Assembly: GCF_002115825.1 (NCBI RefSeq)
Contig: NZ_JFJZ01000002.1
Coordinates: 1-64,000 of the forward strand
DNA: 64,000 bases
Direction: 5' to 3'
From: Thalassospira sp. MCCC 1A01428
Lineage (GTDB): Bacteria > Pseudomonadota > Alphaproteobacteria > Rhodospirillales > Thalassospiraceae
Shown: piece after piece, positions 1-8,358 of the stretch
Numbering within the stretch: the first letter of the stretch is position 1
How the letters are laid out: the number at the start of each line of letters is the position of its first letter
Program-made: the position numbers and the translations under genes
Notes under the pieces: model-generated
What the model was told of the DNA's origin: nothing
Seen by the model: the letters and a program-made list of their open reading frames with translations, nothing else
Database searches by the model: none

Positions 1-26
1 AGGCAAAATCAGCCCTGAAACAACAA

Positions 27-58
27 TACCCCAGCACATCGTTTGATGTACTGGGGTA
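27..58 (-). terminator. Terminator of tRNA-Leu
   Basis: An 8-bp perfect arm pair TACCCCAG/CTGGGGTA (27-34 and 51-58) is continued inward by CACATC/GATGTA with one mismatch and a GTTT loop. It abuts the encoded CCA end of the tRNA. On the minus strand it is followed by TTGTTGTTT, so an intrinsic terminator for the tRNA transcript is likely. Confidence 0.7.
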
Positions 59-145
<87 letters not shown>

Positions 146-193
146 TTAGGGGCTGTCTGGTATGCCCCGGATTTGTCGTCCGGAACGGGGCGG

Positions 194-221
194 AATATAC
201 GCGCTGACAAACAAGTGTCAA
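194..221 (-). promoter_or_regulatory. Sigma-70 type promoter of tRNA-Leu
   Basis: On the minus strand a perfect -35 TTGACA is followed after 16 bp by TATATT as -10. The stretch after the -10 is GC-rich (CCGCCCCG), as expected of a stable-RNA promoter under growth-rate or stringent control. The predicted start is about 40 bp upstream of the tRNA 5' end. Confidence 0.75.
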
Positions 222-273
222 CAAACTTTTTTGAAGTTTCTGCCGAAGTTTTTGCCGTTTTTTACCAAAGCCG

Positions 274-298
274 TAAAAATGGCAAAAATCCGCCATTT
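274..298 (-). terminator. Terminator of hemW
   Basis: On the minus strand AAATGGC pairs with GCCATTT across an 8-nt loop and runs into further T residues, just behind the hemW stop codon. Confidence 0.6.
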
Positions 299-313
299 CC
301 ACCACACCCGTTC

Positions 314-1501
314 CTAAACCGACTGATCGAAAAGATAGGCCAGAACCCCGTTCAACCGGTTACGGCCCTGCTGTGTCGCCCGCAAACCGGCATCGTCACA
401 CACCAGATCACCCGAAACAATCAGGGTTTCGAGGCGTTCAGCATCCAGCACATCACGTGGGCCAGCGTCCGCCACACGGTCAAACCGCGAGAGGGGAATC
501 GCCTCGTTAAGGCGTAATCCCATCATCACCATTTCAATCAAACGTTCGTCGCTTTCCAGCGCGACTTCTTCCTGGGTGCCGTGGCCAAGCTTCTCGACCC
601 GATCAAGCCAGATATCGGGCGCACGGTGACGGCGCACCGCCATCGGCGTAATATGCCCGTCTGTGCCCACCACGGCTTCGCGACCATGCGCGCCGGGGCC
701 GATCCCCAGATAATCGCCATAACGCCAGTAAACCAGGTTATGGCGGCTTTCCTGCCCCGGTTTGGCGTGATTGGAAACTTCGTAACACCGATAGCCGGCC
801 AGTTCGGTTTCTTCCTGGGTAATATCGTAAAGCTCTGCCGCCAGATCTTCACCCGGGACTTTCAGCTCGCCGCGCTGATGCAAGGTATAAAACCGCGTTC
901 CCGGCTCAATCGTCAGCTGATAAAGCGAGATATGCCCATTGGCGATATCAAGCCCTTCGCGCAATTCGCGGCGCCAAGCCGCCGGGTTATGATCCGGCCG
1001 CGCGTAAATCAGATCAAACGAAAAACGATCAAATACAGTGGTTGCCACATCAAGCGCACGGCGGGCCTCTGTTGCATTATGGACCCGGCCCAGAAATTCC
1101 AGATCGCGGTCGTTCAGGGCCTGAATACCTAGCGATACCCGGTTAATACCATTGGCGGCAAAGGCCGAGAAACGGTCAATCTCAACCGTACCGGGGTTGG
1201 CTTCGAGCGTGATTTCAACATCATCGGCAACCCGCCAGTATGTTTTAATATCCGCAATCAGCGCCCCGGCGGTTTCCGGGTCCATCAGCGAGGGTGTACC
1301 ACCACCAAAAAAGATTGATCCCACCACCCTGTCCGGATGCCGCGCAGCCCCCACCGCCAGTTCGGCCCGCAATGCGGCGCGCCAACGGGCGTGATCCACA
1401 TGGCTGGCAACATGGCTGTTGAAATCGCAATAAGGGCATTTCGACAGGCAAAACGGCCAGTGGATATAAATACCAAACGGGACGGTTTCGGGCGTTATCA
1501 A
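314..1501 (-). CDS. hemW: Radical SAM heme chaperone HemW
   Basis: A 395-residue member of the HemN/HemW radical SAM family. The cluster ligands are C18, C22 and C25 (CLSKCPYC) right after the IYIHWPF start strand, followed by the SAM-binding glycine run FFGGGTPS. The HNLVYWRYGDYLGIGPGAHG segment carries the HNxxYW motif that separates HemW from the true coproporphyrinogen dehydrogenase HemN. The family is known as a heme chaperone that delivers heme to membrane respiratory enzymes; that role is taken from the family. It lies downstream of rdgB and rph on the same strand, a common alphaproteobacterial order, and full length for the family. Confidence 0.92.
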   Translation of the reverse strand: MITPETVPFGIYIHWPFCLSKCPYCDFNSHVASHVDHARWRAALRAELAVGAARHPDRVVGSIFFGGGTPSLMDPETAGALIADIKTYWRVADDVEITLEANPGTVEIDRFSAFAANGINRVSLGIQALNDRDLEFLGRVHNATEARRALDVATTVFDRFSFDLIYARPDHNPAAWRRELREGLDIANGHISLYQLTIEPGTRFYTLHQRGELKVPGEDLAAELYDITQEETELAGYRCYEVSNHAKPGQESRHNLVYWRYGDYLGIGPGAHGREAVVGTDGHITPMAVRRHRAPDIWLDRVEKLGHGTQEEVALESDERLIEMVMMGLRLNEAIPLSRFDRVADAGPRDVLDAERLETLIVSGDLVCDDAGLRATQQGRNRLNGVLAYLFDQSV

Positions 1502-1532
1502 CGGTATGGTCTTTCATGGCAGCGGAAAACAC

Positions 1533-1587
1533 AGCCCCACCCGGGGCTCATAAAATTCAGGCACCGCCGATATCAACCGACGGTGCC
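1533..1587 (-). terminator. Two hairpins between rdgB and hemW
   Basis: AGCCCC/GGGGCT (1533-1538, 1543-1548) with a 4-nt loop, and GGCACCG/CGGTGCC (1560-1566, 1581-1587). On the minus strand the first is followed by GTGTTTTCC. They may act as a weak terminator of rdgB or as a processing site before hemW. Confidence 0.4.
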
Positions 1588-1614
1588 CGAGATCAGATAA
1601 GCCGGATCAGGCCT

Positions 1615-2211
1615 TTATGCAAAACAGGCCTTTACCAGCAAGTCAAAAGCTAGGGCACGATGGCTCATTTCATGTTTTTTGTCGGCAGGCATTTCACCAA
1701 AGGTTTGGTCATAACCACGTGGCTGAAACATCGGGTCATACCCGAAACCGTTTTTACCACGCTTTGGCCAAACCAGATCGCCTTCGATGCGGCCTTCGAA
1801 ATTTTCAACATGGTCGTCCGGCCAGGCCAAAGACAGCGCACAGACAAAATCCGCCCGGCGGTCAGGATGGTTGCCCACCGCCGTTTGCACCTTTTGCATC
1901 GCCAGGTCAAAATCCCGGTCCGGGCCAGCCCAGCGCGCCGAATAAATGCCCGGCGCACCGTCCAGTGCCCAGACCGCCATGCCCGAATCATCGGCCAATG
2001 CAGGCAGTTTAGCCGCCCGTGCGGCGGCAAGGGCCTTTAATTGCGCATTGCCAATAAACGAGTTTTCGGTTTCTTCAGGTTCTGGCAAGCCCAGATCACC
2101 CGCCGAAACCACCTCGATTCCAAAAGGGGCAAGAAGCGCTGCAATTTCAACGATCTTGCCTTTGTTGTGGCTGGCAATCACCAGCTTTTTTTCCGTAAAG
2201 CGACGTACCAT
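1615..2211 (-). CDS. rdgB: dITP/XTP pyrophosphatase RdgB
   Basis: A 198-residue HAM1/RdgB protein that hydrolyses non-canonical purine triphosphates (dITP, XTP) to monophosphates and keeps them out of DNA and RNA. Visible family marks are the N-terminal strand and nucleotide loop [12 protein letters not shown], the [20 protein letters not shown] region with its catalytic acidic residues, GYDPMF, and the C-terminal [11 protein letters not shown] helix. Length is normal. It follows rph by 86 bp on the same strand, and rph-rdgB-hemW in this order is common in alphaproteobacteria, so co-transcription is likely, although hairpins separate it from hemW. Confidence 0.93.
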   Translation of the reverse strand: MVRRFTEKKLVIASHNKGKIVEIAALLAPFGIEVVSAGDLGLPEPEETENSFIGNAQLKALAAARAAKLPALADDSGMAVWALDGAPGIYSARWAGPDRDFDLAMQKVQTAVGNHPDRRADFVCALSLAWPDDHVENFEGRIEGDLVWPKRGKNGFGYDPMFQPRGYDQTFGEMPADKKHEMSHRALAFDLLVKACFA

Positions 2212-2297
2212 TTTCCGGCCTGCAAGTATCAGGATTAAACACGTTCAGTTTTTTGGTTTTTGGCCGTTAATCTTTGATCCCGGGCCAAAAACCCGTT

Positions 2298-3014
2298 TTA
2301 CAGGCCCAGTGCAGCGCGCTGTTTGGCAAACAGCTCGTCACAGCCCTTGCGCGCCAGATCCAGCATCTGATCAAACGCATCGCGTTCAAACGGTACATCT
2401 TCGGCAGTCGCCTGAACTTCAACCAGCCCGCCCTTGCCTGCCAGCACAAAATTGGCATCGGCCCCGGCATTGCTGTCTTCGGCGTAATCAAGATCCAGAA
2501 CCGGGGTGCCTTTGTAAATACCACAGGAGATGGCGGCAACAGCCTGGGTAAAGGGAATTTCCTTGATCAGGCCAAGGCGACGCACCCCCTGAAACGCGAT
2601 ATGAGCGGCAATATAGGCCCCGGTGATTGACGCGGTGCGCGTGCCGCCATCAGCCTGGATCACATCACAATCAAGGCGCATCTGCATTTCGCCCATGGCT
2701 TTAAGATCGGTGACCGCGCGGATGGAACGACCGATCAAACGCTGGATTTCCTGGGTACGGCCCGACTGGCTGCCCCGGGTGGCTTCGCGCTGCATGCGCG
2801 AATCGGTTGCGCGCGGCAACATGCCATATTCAGCTGTAATCCAGCCCTTGCCCGAATTGCGCATCCAGCCCGGCACCTTGTCTTCAACCGTTGCGGTACA
2901 CAACACATGGGTATCGCCAAATTTAATCAGGCAGGAGCCTTCGGCATATTTGCTGACACCGGTTTCGATGGTGATATCGCGAAGCTGATCAAGGGAACGA
3001 CCGGAAGGGCGCAT
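2298..3014 (-). CDS. rph: Ribonuclease PH
   Basis: A 238-residue phosphorolytic 3'-5' exoribonuclease that trims tRNA 3' ends. The sequence starts with the family signature [12 protein letters not shown] and contains [13 protein letters not shown], the RNA-binding [17 protein letters not shown] segment and the phosphate/catalytic [19 protein letters not shown] block. Nothing is truncated; the protein ends in the usual region after the AEDVPF strand. It is transcribed divergently from hrcA across a 253-bp gap. Confidence 0.95.
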   Translation of the reverse strand: MRPSGRSLDQLRDITIETGVSKYAEGSCLIKFGDTHVLCTATVEDKVPGWMRNSGKGWITAEYGMLPRATDSRMQREATRGSQSGRTQEIQRLIGRSIRAVTDLKAMGEMQMRLDCDVIQADGGTRTASITGAYIAAHIAFQGVRRLGLIKEIPFTQAVAAISCGIYKGTPVLDLDYAEDSNAGADANFVLAGKGGLVEVQATAEDVPFERDAFDQMLDLARKGCDELFAKQRAALGL

Positions 3015-3208
3015 GAAGGAAACCTCATAACAAAATGATTAAAGGACCCGAAATGCAATCCGGGCCAAATCTGGAATGGGGCCAAGCTAATGGTCCCTCC
3101 CCCAAAGGTCCAGTATTTTCGCCGGTTTCACCTGTATCGCTGACGTGAAAACAGCCGTACAATGGACAATCAGGGGAATTAACCGCCCGGCCCTGCCACA
3201 GCGCGCAA

Positions 3209-3237
3209 TTGACGGCGCGATACGGGCTGTCTAAATT
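3209..3237 (+). promoter_or_regulatory. Candidate promoter of hrcA-grpE
   Basis: TTGACG at 3209-3214 and TAAATT at 3232-3237 are separated by 17 bp, about 30 bp upstream of the hrcA start. I see no CIRCE inverted repeat (the usual HrcA operator) in this gap, so autoregulation by HrcA is not supported here. Confidence 0.4.
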
Positions 3238-3267
3238 CAGCAAGATATAGCAAAACCGCATGGAACA

Positions 3268-4335
3268 ATGTTTCAAATGGCACTTATGGACAACACAATG
3301 CTGGGCGATCTGAATGAGCGATCCCGCGAAGTGTTTCGCCAGATCGTAGATGCCTATGTTGAAACCGGCGAACCGATTGGCTCGCGGACCATTGCGCGGC
3401 GCCTGTCGGAAAAACTTTCGGCTGCCACCGTGCGCAATGTCATGTCCGATCTTGAAGATCAGGGCCTGCTGGTGGCACCGCATATTTCCGCCGGGCGACT
3501 GCCCAGCGAAAAAGGGCTGCGGCTGTTTGTGAATGCCTTGATGGAGGTTGGTGACCTTCCCAATGCGGAACGTGACCAACTGACCAAAAACTGTGAACGG
3601 GCGGGCTATTCGCTTGATGAAATGCTGGGCGAAGCCACCAGCATGCTTTCGGGTCTGTCGCGCTGTGCCGGGTTGGTGGTTGCGCCCAAAACCGACGGAT
3701 TACGCCTTAAACAAATCGAATTCGTGCCACTTTCACCCGGCAAGGTGCTGGCTGTGCTGGTGGCACAAAATGGCAGTGTGGAAAACCGCATTGTCGATGT
3801 TCCGGCCAATTTGCCGACCTCGGCATTGACAGAGGCGGCGAATTATCTAAATACGCAGCTAGCTGGAAAGACTCTTGATGATGCACGCCTTCTGGTCGCG
3901 CGCGAGCGGGACCGCATTCAGACCGAGCTCGACGTTTTATCGGCCAATCTGATTGATGCAGGCATTGCGACCTGGGCAGGTGGTGTAAAAGATTCATCGC
4001 TGATCATTAAGGGGCAATCCCAGCTGCTGGAAAATATTGCGACCATTGAACAACTTGAAACCGTTCGACGGCTGTTTAATGTTCTGGAAGCCCGAGACCA
4101 GATGATCGAGCTTTTGGACGTTACATCAGAGGCGGAAGGGGTTCAGATTTTTATCGGAACCGAAAACAAGCTGTTTGGTGGATCGGGTTTGTCGATGGTG
4201 ATATCGCCCTATCAGAACGCCGAAGGAAGCATTGTCGGCGCAATCGGGGTTGTCGGACCGACGCGGATCAATTATGCCCGCATAATTCCGCTGGTCGACT
4301 ATACCGCCAAACTGGTCGGGCGACTGATTGGTTAA
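3268..4335 (+). CDS. hrcA: Heat-inducible transcription repressor HrcA
   Basis: HrcA represses chaperone operons by binding the CIRCE element and is kept active by GroEL; this role comes from the family. The protein has an N-terminal winged helix (GEPIGSRTIARRLSEKLSAATVRNVMSDLEDQGLL, roughly residues 35-75), a GAF-like middle and the C-terminal GGSGLSMVISPYQ and GVVGPTRINYARIIPLVDYTA blocks. At 355 residues it is full length. In-frame ATGs at 3268, 3277, 3286 and 3298 are all possible starts; I keep the first. It is followed after 52 bp by grpE, the usual partner. Confidence 0.93.
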   Translation: MFQMALMDNTMLGDLNERSREVFRQIVDAYVETGEPIGSRTIARRLSEKLSAATVRNVMSDLEDQGLLVAPHISAGRLPSEKGLRLFVNALMEVGDLPNAERDQLTKNCERAGYSLDEMLGEATSMLSGLSRCAGLVVAPKTDGLRLKQIEFVPLSPGKVLAVLVAQNGSVENRIVDVPANLPTSALTEAANYLNTQLAGKTLDDARLLVARERDRIQTELDVLSANLIDAGIATWAGGVKDSSLIIKGQSQLLENIATIEQLETVRRLFNVLEARDQMIELLDVTSEAEGVQIFIGTENKLFGGSGLSMVISPYQNAEGSIVGAIGVVGPTRINYARIIPLVDYTAKLVGRLIG

Positions 4336-4387
4336 ATTTTGTGGCGCTGCGTGTCAGGCCACACAACAAATGAAGGTAGTCCAACAC

Positions 4388-5032
4388 ATGACGGAAACCG
4401 CAAAAAACACCACCGAGGAAGAAATGCAGGACGCAACACCGGCCGAGCAGGTTGCCGCCGAAGAAGCCGCGCAGGAAGACATTGCGCAGGACGGGGCAAA
4501 TGAAGCCGATGAAATCATCGCAGCCCTTCAGGCCGAAAATGCCGAACTGAAAGACCGGATGTTGCGCACCGCTGCCGAAGCCGAAAACATTCGCCGTCGC
4601 GCCAAAAAGGATGTCGAGGATTCGGCCAATTACGCAATTACCAAATTTGCCCGCGACCTTCTGGATGTCGGCGATAATCTGCGGCGCGCCCTTGAAGCAG
4701 CAGGCGATGGTGCCAACCAGAACGAAGCCATGAAAACGCTGATCGAAGGCGTTGAAATGACGGAGCGCACCCTGTTGAAATCGTTCGAGCAGAACGGTAT
4801 TGAAAAGCTGGAACCGCTGGGCGAAAAACTGGATCCGAACAAACACCAGGCCGTGTTTGAGATGCCGAGTAACGAACATCCCGAAGGCCATGTCGCCCAG
4901 GTGATGCAGGCAGGTTACGTCATCAAGGATCGGCTATTGCGCCCGGCAATGGTCGGCGTTGCCAAAAAACCCGAAGGTTCCGCGCCTGATGCGGGCAGCG
5001 AACCGGGCAGTAATGTTGATACTTCAGCATAA
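4388..5032 (+). CDS. grpE: Nucleotide exchange factor GrpE
   Basis: GrpE drives ADP release from DnaK in the DnaK-DnaJ chaperone cycle. The 214-residue protein has an acidic disordered N-terminus, a long coiled-coil helix (AENAELKDRMLRTAAEAENIRRRAKKD) and the conserved C-terminal beta domain with PNKHQAVFEMP and GYVIKDRLLRPAMVGVAK. I start at the ATG at 4388, which has AAGG about 11 nt upstream; the reading frame stays open further up to a TTG that overlaps hrcA, but that part shows no family similarity. An intrinsic terminator follows. Confidence 0.93.
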   Translation: MTETAKNTTEEEMQDATPAEQVAAEEAAQEDIAQDGANEADEIIAALQAENAELKDRMLRTAAEAENIRRRAKKDVEDSANYAITKFARDLLDVGDNLRRALEAAGDGANQNEAMKTLIEGVEMTERTLLKSFEQNGIEKLEPLGEKLDPNKHQAVFEMPSNEHPEGHVAQVMQAGYVIKDRLLRPAMVGVAKKPEGSAPDAGSEPGSNVDTSA

Positions 5033-5055
5033 GCGGTTAACACATTGATTTCGCA

Positions 5056-5094
5056 AAATGGCCCCGCACCCCCGGTGATCGGGGCCATTTTTTT
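5056..5094 (+). terminator. Terminator of hrcA-grpE
   Basis: An 11-bp perfect stem AAATGGCCCCG/CGGGGCCATTT with a 13-nt loop runs into a T tract. It is 24 bp behind the grpE stop codon. Confidence 0.9.
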
Positions 5095-5176
5095 GAGTTT
5101 GCCCGCAAACATTGATAAATTAATTTAAATATTGAATTAAAATCATTGTAATTGCACGTAAACACGAGGGGCCATC

Positions 5177-5938
5177 ATGTCTCTTTCCCGCACTATTATT
5201 GATGTCTTGCGTGATGAGGCTGCGCCGATTGTCATTTTAACCGGAGCCGGCATATCGCGCGAAAGCGGGTTGCATACCTTTCGCGACCCGGACGGGATTT
5301 GGGCGAAATACGATATTTCCGAAGTCGCCACACCCGAGGCATTTGAAAACAACCCGGCCCTGGTTCACAGCTTTTATAATGACCGCCGCAAAATTTTGCA
5401 CGACCCGGCCGTCATTCCCAATGCCGCCCATCATGCGCTTGCCGATCTGGAAAAGAACTGGCCGGGGGATGTGTTGCTGGTGACCCAGAATATTGATGAT
5501 CTACACGATCGTGCAGGCAGCCAAAACCTGATCCATATGCATGGCGAGCTGTTAAAAGTGCAGTGCCTTCACTGCTTCGCCATTTCCCCCTGGCAAAATG
5601 ACCTAGGCAGCGCAGATACCTGTGCCCGGTGCGGTCATACAGGTGGCTTGCGGCCCCATGTTGTGTGGTTTGGCGAAATGCCGCTGGAAATGGAACGGAT
5701 TTACAGCGCGCTGGAAAAATGCGGGCTGTTTATATCGATTGGTACATCAGGCAATGTTTATCCGGCCGCCGGGTTTGTTGAAATTGCCCATCACCAAGCC
5801 GGGGCCGAAACCATCGAAATCAACCTTGAACCCAGCGATGGTGCCAGCCTGTTTGATAATGGTATTTATGGACCTGCCACCCAAACGGTTCCGGCCTTTG
5901 TCGATCAGCTGTTGGGTCGGGCAGAAAACAAATCGTAA
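5177..5938 (+). CDS. cobB: Sir2-family NAD-dependent protein deacylase
   Basis: A 253-residue class III sirtuin. NAD-binding GAGIS is at residues 22-26, followed by SGLHTFRDPDGIW; TQNIDDLHDRAG and the catalytic histidine in HMHGE are in place. Four zinc ligands are visible as CLHC and CARC. The family removes acetyl or succinyl groups from lysines such as that of acetyl-CoA synthetase. AGGGG lies upstream of the ATG in an AT-rich gap. Its 3' end overlaps the convergent ArsR-like gene by 34 bp, so antisense overlap of the two transcripts is likely. Confidence 0.92.
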   Translation: MSLSRTIIDVLRDEAAPIVILTGAGISRESGLHTFRDPDGIWAKYDISEVATPEAFENNPALVHSFYNDRRKILHDPAVIPNAAHHALADLEKNWPGDVLLVTQNIDDLHDRAGSQNLIHMHGELLKVQCLHCFAISPWQNDLGSADTCARCGHTGGLRPHVVWFGEMPLEMERIYSALEKCGLFISIGTSGNVYPAAGFVEIAHHQAGAETIEINLEPSDGASLFDNGIYGPATQTVPAFVDQLLGRAENKS

Positions 5939-6600
5939 AAGGCCCGCTCGCCTTTCGGCGTAAAATCCACCACGCGCGAGTCGCGTAACCGCCGTGCCCA
6001 GCCCAAATCCAGCATACGTTGCAATAATCCCGCCCCCAGCGCCCCTGCCAGATGCGAACGCCGCATCGACCAATCCAGACATTCACGACACAACGGGCGC
6101 CGCAATTGCCGCATATGAGCCAGATCAAGGCCAAACCCTGCGACAAAATCAGCCCCGGCATCGGTCAGCTTGATATCGCCGCCGGGCTCAAAGGTAACGA
6201 GCTGACGCTGTTGCAGGTTTTCAAACAGAACCACCCCCATTTCCCCGGCCAAATGGTCATAACAGATGCGGGCCTTGCGCAATGCCGGGTCTTTGGGGCC
6301 GGTACGCACACGATTCTGACCGGTGCGCTGGGCAATGCCCATCAGGGTTTCCAGCAATTCAACGATATCAGCATTACCAAGGGTGAAATACCGATGCCGC
6401 CCCTGTTTGCGGGCATCAATAATGCCGCCTTCTTGCAGCTTTGCCAGGTGCGAACTCGCGGTTTGTGCGGTTACCCCGGCTTCCTGTGCCAGTTCGGTTG
6501 CGGTTAAGGCACGGCCCGCCATCAGCGCGGTCAACATATTGGCCCGCGCCGGATCACCAATTAACGCCGCCACACGGGCAATGTCGGGTCCTTCTTTCAT
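5905..6600 (-). CDS. ArsR-type helix-turn-helix regulator with C-terminal extension
   Basis: A winged-helix repressor. Residues 1-90 form an ArsR-like domain (GDPARANMLTALMAGRALTATELA, then recognition segment GVTAQTASSHLAKLQEGGII). The remaining about 140 residues are a C-terminal domain with CRECLDWSMRRSHLAGALGA and a GERAFYDLF end, as in other alphaproteobacterial ArsR-like regulators placed beside transporters. None of the classical ArsR metal-site cysteines is evident. It is divergent from the EamA transporter gene, and a perfect inverted repeat at 6603-6618 sits at its start codon, so it probably regulates itself and the transporter operon. I see no clear Shine-Dalgarno sequence. The ligand is unknown. 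Confidence 0.8.
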   Translation of the reverse strand: MKEGPDIARVAALIGDPARANMLTALMAGRALTATELAQEAGVTAQTASSHLAKLQEGGIIDARKQGRHRYFTLGNADIVELLETLMGIAQRTGQNRVRTGPKDPALRKARICYDHLAGEMGVVLFENLQQRQLVTFEPGGDIKLTDAGADFVAGFGLDLAHMRQLRRPLCRECLDWSMRRSHLAGALGAGLLQRMLDLGWARRLRDSRVVDFTPKGERAFYDLFSARPNS

Positions 6601-6602
6601 AG

Positions 6603-6618
6603 TTCGATGTTAATCGAA
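6603..6618. promoter_or_regulatory. Candidate operator of the ArsR-like regulator
   Basis: The inverted repeat TTCGAT-N4-ATCGAA lies in the 83-bp gap between the regulator and the divergent transporter gene, two bases from the regulator start codon. Position and symmetry suit an autoregulatory operator. Confidence 0.5.
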
Positions 6619-6683
6619 ACATTGCAGTCGCACAATCGGGATAATGGCCAAAGTTCGTATGTTTTCCCGATGCAGGATCCATC

Positions 6684-7598
6684 ATGCAAAACCCCAAAAC
6701 CAGTTTGGCAACCGAGTTTCTGTTGCTGGCTATTCTCGCCCTTTTATGGGGGACGTCCTATATTTTCATCAAAATCGCCCTTGTGGACATTCCACCCATC
6801 ACCCTGATTGCAATGCGGGTAAGCATTTCGGCCCTGTTTTTGACCGGTGTTGTTCTATGGCGGAATGATAAATTTCCACGTGATGGCAAAACATGGCGAA
6901 TGTTGCTGGTTCAGGCCATTTTCAATTCGATTGGCGCCTGGACGGTGCTGGCATGGGGCCAGCAATATGTCGATAGCGGGCTTGCCAGCGTACTTAATTC
7001 CACATCCCCGGTTTTTCTGTTCTTTATCACCTTGTTTGTCACCCGCCACGAAACGGTAAACAAAGCAAAACTGATTGGCGCAATGCTGGGTGTTGCCGGT
7101 GTCGTCATGATTGTCGGCCCCGATGCTTTACGCGGTCTTGGCGCTAATATTGGTGGCCAGGCAGCCATATTGCCAGGCGCCCTGCTTTATGCCTGCGGGG
7201 CCATTTATGGCAAACATTTTGGCACACTTTCAGCACCCGTCACAGCGGCAGGCACCATGGTATGGGCCAGCATTTGCCTGATCCCAGCAAGTCTGTTGCT
7301 TGACCAGCCCTGGACATTAACCCCGGCACCCCGTGCGATTATCGCGGTTCTTATGCTGTCGGTATTTTGCACCGGTATGGCGCTGATGATTTATTTTCGG
7401 CTGGTGCGCACGCTAGGCTCGATGGGGGTTGCCAGCCAAAGCTATTTGCGCGCCGGAATTGGCGTTGCCCTGGGGGTTTTGTTCCTGGGTGAAAAAATCG
7501 GCCCTCTGACACTGGCAGGCATTTTCTGCGCCCTGTCCGGCGTTGCTGTCATCAATTGGCCGCGCAAACCGCGCCCGATTGCCACCAACCCCGCATAA
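6684..7598 (+). CDS. EamA/DMT family exporter
   Basis: A 304-residue drug/metabolite transporter with two EamA repeats (about residues 8-140 and 155-290) and some ten hydrophobic helices; LLWGTSYIFIKIALVDIPPI is the usual first-helix signature and SYLRAGIGVALGVLFLGE the typical penultimate segment. AGGAT lies 7 nt before the start. Substrate cannot be told. It heads a probable operon with a NIPSNAP protein and an ABM-domain protein and is divergent from the ArsR-like gene that likely controls it. Confidence 0.88.
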   Translation: MQNPKTSLATEFLLLAILALLWGTSYIFIKIALVDIPPITLIAMRVSISALFLTGVVLWRNDKFPRDGKTWRMLLVQAIFNSIGAWTVLAWGQQYVDSGLASVLNSTSPVFLFFITLFVTRHETVNKAKLIGAMLGVAGVVMIVGPDALRGLGANIGGQAAILPGALLYACGAIYGKHFGTLSAPVTAAGTMVWASICLIPASLLLDQPWTLTPAPRAIIAVLMLSVFCTGMALMIYFRLVRTLGSMGVASQSYLRAGIGVALGVLFLGEKIGPLTLAGIFCALSGVAVINWPRKPRPIATNPA

Positions 7599-7644
7599 CT
7601 CCCCGACCCTTCATTTAATTTTTCAGCAACCAGGAAACCGTCAA

Positions 7645-7974
7645 ATGCTGACCTGTTTTATCCGCTATGAAATCGACCCTTACAAAAAAGACGCCTTCGC
7701 CGAATATGCGCGTAACTGGGGTCAGGCGATCCCGCGTTGCGGGGCAGACCTGATTGGTTATTTCGCCCCGCATGAAGGCACAACAACCACCGCCTATGGG
7801 GTTTATTCGCTGCCCGATCTGGCGGCCTACGAGGCCTATCGCCAGCGCCTGCAAAATGATCCACTGGGGCAGGAAAATTACCGTTTCGCCCAAAAAGAAC
7901 AATTCATTCGCCGCGAAGACCGGCAGTTTTACCGTCTGGCCTCTGGCCCGCATGGCACAAGGATCAAACCATGA
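7645..7974 (+). CDS. NIPSNAP family protein
   Basis: A 109-residue dimeric alpha-beta barrel protein of the NIPSNAP family: it opens with CFIRYEIDPYKKDAFAEYARNWG, typical of the family, and ends with an FIRREDRQFYR strand. These proteins resemble ABM monooxygenases, but their biochemical role is poorly known. AGGAAA precedes the ATG. It lies 46 bp behind the transporter gene, and its stop codon overlaps the next start (ATGA), showing translational coupling with the ABM-domain gene. Confidence 0.8.
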   Translation: MLTCFIRYEIDPYKKDAFAEYARNWGQAIPRCGADLIGYFAPHEGTTTTAYGVYSLPDLAAYEAYRQRLQNDPLGQENYRFAQKEQFIRREDRQFYRLASGPHGTRIKP

Positions 7975-8318
7975 TCGCCGTTATTTTTGAAGTAACGCCC
8001 AAACCGGACCGGATAAACGACTATTTCGATATCGCCGGTACCTTGCGACCACTGCTTGATGAGATTGACGGCTTCATATCAATCGAACGCTTTGAAAGCA
8101 TCAGCACACCGGGCAAAATTTTATCCCTGTCATTCTGGCGCGACGAGGATGCGGTTAAGGCGTGGCGAAACCTGGAGGCACACCGCCTGGCCCAAACCAC
8201 AGGCCGTCACCAGATATTTCAGGATTACCGCCTGCGGGTTGCCACCGTGATGCGCGATTACGGCATGATCGCCCGTGATGAAGTGCCAGCCGATTCGCAC
8301 CATCATCACGATATATAA
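7971..8318 (+). CDS. ABM-domain (antibiotic biosynthesis monooxygenase-like) protein
   Basis: A 115-residue ferredoxin-like fold protein: MIAVIFEVTPKPD forms the first strand, then GFISIERFES, the LSFWRDEDAVKAWRN segment and a C-terminal YRLRVATVMRDY strand, the standard ABM arrangement. Family members are cofactor-free oxygenases, heme-degrading enzymes or small-molecule binding proteins. The last residues DSHHHHDI form a histidine-rich tail that might bind metal (inference). It starts inside the stop codon of the NIPSNAP gene. Confidence 0.8.
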   Translation: MIAVIFEVTPKPDRINDYFDIAGTLRPLLDEIDGFISIERFESISTPGKILSLSFWRDEDAVKAWRNLEAHRLAQTTGRHQIFQDYRLRVATVMRDYGMIARDEVPADSHHHHDI

Positions 8319-8358
8319 ATATACTTATTATACCGCCGGACCGCGCGGCCCGACATGA

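Noticed and set aside
3015-3267. CIRCE element expected before hrcA
   Set aside because: I looked for TTAGCACTC-N9-GAGTGCTAA and did not find it; only a plain promoter candidate is present.
3025-3579. 184-codon minus-strand frame over hrcA
   Set aside because: It covers the start of hrcA and the rph/hrcA gap, shows no domain and is a shadow of hrcA codons.
4268-4891. 207-codon minus-strand frame opposite grpE
   Set aside because: It lies opposite the clearly real grpE and its cysteine- and phenylalanine-rich translation has no family similarity.
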